This document shows, in pieces, positions 5,452 through 6,733 of a stretch of DNA of 6,733 bases (positions within the stretch are counted from its first letter, which is position 1; each line of letters starts with the position of its first letter). Below the pieces are notes generated by a model. That model searched no databases, had not been told where the DNA came from, and saw nothing but the letters and a program-made list of their open reading frames with translations. The position numbers were made by a program, and so were the translations under genes. Where the stretch lies: the NCBI GenBank assembly GCA_900556645.1, contig USPJ01000066.1:1-6733 (forward strand). The letters are read 5' to 3'. Source of the DNA: an uncultured Lachnospiraceae bacterium. GTDB lineage: Bacteria; Bacillota_A; Clostridia; Lachnospirales; Lachnospiraceae.

Positions 5452-5476
5452 TTACTGCTCTGTCCGTGAGCAGTAA
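5452..5476 (+). promoter_or_regulatory. 5' stem-loop in the xpt leader
   Basis: TTACTGCTC (5452-5460) and GAGCAGTAA (5468-5476) pair perfectly over 9 bp around a 7-base loop TGTCCGT. No T-run follows, so it is not a terminator. It would lie within about ten bases of the 5' end of the mRNA, where such hairpins often stabilise transcripts. It lacks the conserved bases of the purine riboswitch that commonly controls xpt in Firmicutes. Confidence 0.55.
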
Positions 5477-5514
5477 ACATACATTAATGTGATAAATCAA
5501 AGGAGATAAATTTC

Positions 5515-6087
5515 ATGCAGCTTTTAAAAGACAGAATTCTGACAGACGGCGTAGTAAAAGAAGGAAATATTTTAAAAGTGGACAGCTTCCTGAATCATCA
5601 GATGGATATTGACCTGATCAATGAGATCGGTAAAGAATTCAAGAAACGTTTTGCCGATTGCCCGATTACAAAAATTCTCACAATTGAAGCTTCCGGCATT
5701 GGAATTGCTTGCATTGCCGCACAGTATTTTGATGTTCCTGTCGTTTTTGCAAAAAAAGCGCAGAGCCTGAACCTTGATGGAGAAATGTACTGTTCAAAGG
5801 TTGAATCCTTCACTCACAAAAAAGTCTATGATGTTATCTTATCCAAGAAATTCCTTGGACCGGAAGATCATGTACTTCTGATTGATGATTTCCTTGCAAA
5901 CGGATGTGCACTGCTCGGTCTGATCGATATCGTCAAAAAATCCGGTGCAACCCTTGAAGGTGCCGGAATCGTTATCGAAAAAGGCTTCCAGTCCGGCGGA
6001 CAGACCATCCGTGATATGGGTATCCATCTGGAATCCCTTGCCATCATTGATTCCATTGAAGGTGGCAAGCTTACTTTCCGCGAATAA
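5515..6087 (+). CDS. xpt: Xanthine phosphoribosyltransferase
   Basis: A 190-aa cytosolic type I phosphoribosyltransferase that converts xanthine plus PRPP to XMP, and possibly other 6-oxopurines. It aligns along its whole length with Bacillus subtilis Xpt (194 aa). Shared landmarks are [10 protein letters not shown] (20-29, with Leu20 and Asn27 at the xanthine-binding positions), [12 protein letters not shown] (51-62), VPVVFAKK (74-81), the PRPP loop [13 protein letters not shown] (118-130) and GIVIEKGFQ (151-159, Lys156 at the base-binding position). No key residue is missing. The ATG is preceded by AAAGGAG with a 9-base gap. It is monocistronic, ending at a strong terminator, and is not joined to a pbuX transporter as in Bacillus; the nearest nucleobase carrier is the UraA-like gene 2.5 kb upstream. 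Confidence 0.96.
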   Translation: MQLLKDRILTDGVVKEGNILKVDSFLNHQMDIDLINEIGKEFKKRFADCPITKILTIEASGIGIACIAAQYFDVPVVFAKKAQSLNLDGEMYCSKVESFTHKKVYDVILSKKFLGPEDHVLLIDDFLANGCALLGLIDIVKKSGATLEGAGIVIEKGFQSGGQTIRDMGIHLESLAIIDSIEGGKLTFRE

Positions 6088-6098
6088 GATTTATCATA

Positions 6099-6146
6099 AA
6101 AAATACTCCTGGAAACTTACGTATGTCGGTTTCCAGGAGTATTTTT
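6099..6146. terminator. Bidirectional terminator between xpt and the binding-protein gene
   Basis: The arms AAAAATACTCCTGGAAAC (6099-6116) and its exact complement (6129-6146) form an 18-bp stem with a 12-base loop. A-runs on the left and T-runs on the right let it act in both directions, ending xpt and the convergent gene whose stop is at 6169. Confidence 0.95.
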
Positions 6147-6168
6147 ATTTTGCCATATTTATTTTGTT

Positions 6169-6733
6169 TTATGCATCTGCACCTTTGGAAGCTTTCTCTG
6201 TAGGTGTCGGAGTTGCCGTTTCATCTGCTTCCGGTGTCGGAGTCACAGAAGCACCAGCCTCTTCTGACGGTGTCGGGGTGGTTTTGTCATCTTCTCCGTC
6301 AGCTTTCTCAGACGGTGTAGGAGTTACATCTTTATCCGGTTCTTCTGTTACCGTAACTTCCGGTGTTGCTGTCGGAATCGGTGTCGGAGTTGCTTCCGAT
6401 ACAATCTCATCCTCATCATAATATCCGTCATCCACAAGCATCTGGTAATTATCCGCATCGATCAGCTGGATATCGCTTGTTACAGTTCCCACGATCTTGG
6501 TTCCGTTGTCATACTGCTCGTAATCAGAAATCTCTGGTTTCTCCCCTTTCAGAAAAGTGTCCACCATAGTCACACAGTCATTTGCCAGCACGCGGTTGTC
6601 AAAGAACAGACTGTCTGCAAGTTTTCCCTCAATCACAGCAGTTACTGCTTCTGCCTCACAGCCACAGCCAGTGATCATTGGCCATCCCTCTTCACCTGAC
6701 ACATGGCCAGCATCCTCCAGGGCATCAACGGCA
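6169..6733 (-). CDS. Sugar-binding protein, ChvE-like, C-terminal part with Thr/Pro-rich tail (cut by right edge)
   Basis: The frame is open to base 6733, so the start and most of the protein lie outside; a GTG at 6702 is internal. The visible 111 or so folded residues match the C-terminal lobe of periplasmic-binding-protein type 1 sugar receptors such as ChvE/MglB: the strand and turn WPMITG, a helix ending AVIEGKLADSLFFDNRVLA, LKGEKPEISD, YDNGTKIV, then IDADNYQMLVDDGYY, the usual end of this family. Such proteins are lipid-anchored outside the membrane and feed ABC sugar importers. The family's TGQDAE ligand motif reads TGCGCEAE (codons at 6658-6669 for G-C-G-C), so the sugar-binding Asp seems lost. 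After the domain comes a 77-residue tail (6172-6402) with five TPTP units spaced by acidic linkers, with no LPxTG signal and no hydrophobic anchor. Monosaccharide binding is therefore uncertain. Confidence 0.82.
   Translation of the reverse strand, partial: AVDALEDAGHVSGEEGWPMITGCGCEAEAVTAVIEGKLADSLFFDNRVLANDCVTMVDTFLKGEKPEISDYEQYDNGTKIVGTVTSDIQLIDADNYQMLVDDGYYDEDEIVSEATPTPIPTATPEVTVTEEPDKDVTPTPSEKADGEDDKTTPTPSEEAGASVTPTPEADETATPTPTEKASKGADA

Noticed and set aside
4498..5468. 11-base direct repeat CTCTGTCCGTG at 4498-4508 and 5458-5468
   Set aside because: A few 11-base repeats are expected by chance in a window this size; the flanks are unrelated.
5481..5490. Perfect 10-bp palindrome ACATTAATGT in the xpt leader
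   Set aside because: Short, AT-rich, with no partner copy elsewhere in the window; not enough to call an operator.
5415..5514. Purine (guanine) riboswitch before xpt
   Set aside because: Expected from Bacillus xpt, but the conserved core bases and three-way junction are not present.
6172..6402. Repeated GGTGTCGGAGT-like units considered as a CRISPR or noncoding repeat array
   Set aside because: Spacing is irregular, copies are imperfect, and they are in phase with an open coding frame for TPTP units.
5945..6421. 158-codon plus-strand frame with a Val/Ser/Gly-rich repetitive product
   Set aside because: It starts inside xpt in another frame, runs through the terminator, and its repeats are the complement of the Thr/Pro tail of the minus-strand binding protein.
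6169..6702. Gene start at GTG 6702 giving a 177-aa protein
   Set aside because: The frame continues upstream to the window edge with residues fitting the same fold, so the GTG is an internal valine codon.

Overview
The window reads as a chromosomal stretch from a low-to-moderate GC Gram-positive anaerobe of the class Clostridia, most likely a gut Lachnospiraceae. This is inferred from strong AGGAGG-type ribosome sites, sigma-A-like TTGACA/TATAAT promoters, AT-rich intergenic DNA and the look of the proteins. No rRNA, tRNA, CRISPR array, insertion sequence or phage gene is visible. No gap between genes exceeds 300 bases. The genes alternate in strand, giving two divergent promoter regions and two convergent ends that share terminators.

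Layout. (1) 1-1470, minus strand: a two-gene purine unit. A trimeric-type purine nucleoside phosphorylase comes first, followed 21 bases later by an amidohydrolase of the MTA/SAH deaminase type that is cut by the left edge. (2) 1471-1664: divergent promoter region. (3) 1665-3038, plus strand: an NCS2 nucleobase permease most like UraA. (4) 3057-3089: a hairpin terminator between convergent genes. It overlaps the 3' end of the next minus-strand gene, whose stop codon lies in the hairpin loop. (5) 3073-5253, minus strand, read right to left: a small unrecognised 75-aa protein, a CsoR/RcnR-family metal sensor with a very His-rich N-terminus, an Mrp/NBP35-type Fe-S ATPase, and a PAP2 phosphatase 3 bases behind it. 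The csoR gene has its own promoter, placed in the tail of the small gene. (6) 5254-5514: a second divergent region. It has a perfect-consensus promoter leftwards, a weaker promoter rightwards, inverted repeats over both, a structured leader on the small-gene side and a strong 5' hairpin on the xpt side. (7) 5515-6087, plus strand: xanthine phosphoribosyltransferase. (8) 6099-6146: an 18-bp bidirectional terminator. (9) 6169-6733, minus strand: the C-terminal part of a ChvE-like sugar-binding protein ending in an unusual 77-residue Thr/Pro/Glu tail.

How the genes fit together. The permease, phosphorylase, deaminase-like enzyme and Xpt together form a nucleobase and nucleoside uptake and salvage set, although they lie in separate transcription units. 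The csoR-mrp-PAP2 unit pairs a probable Cu(I) or other soft-metal sensor with an Fe-S carrier; copper toxicity typically hits Fe-S clusters, so the pairing is biologically sensible, but no copper pump or chaperone is present here.

Most genes are ordinary housekeeping or accessory functions. The parts that deserve a second look are the small gene with its structured leader, the divergent control region beside xpt, the His-rich CsoR next to mrp, and the sugar-binding protein with its altered ligand motif and Thr/Pro tail.
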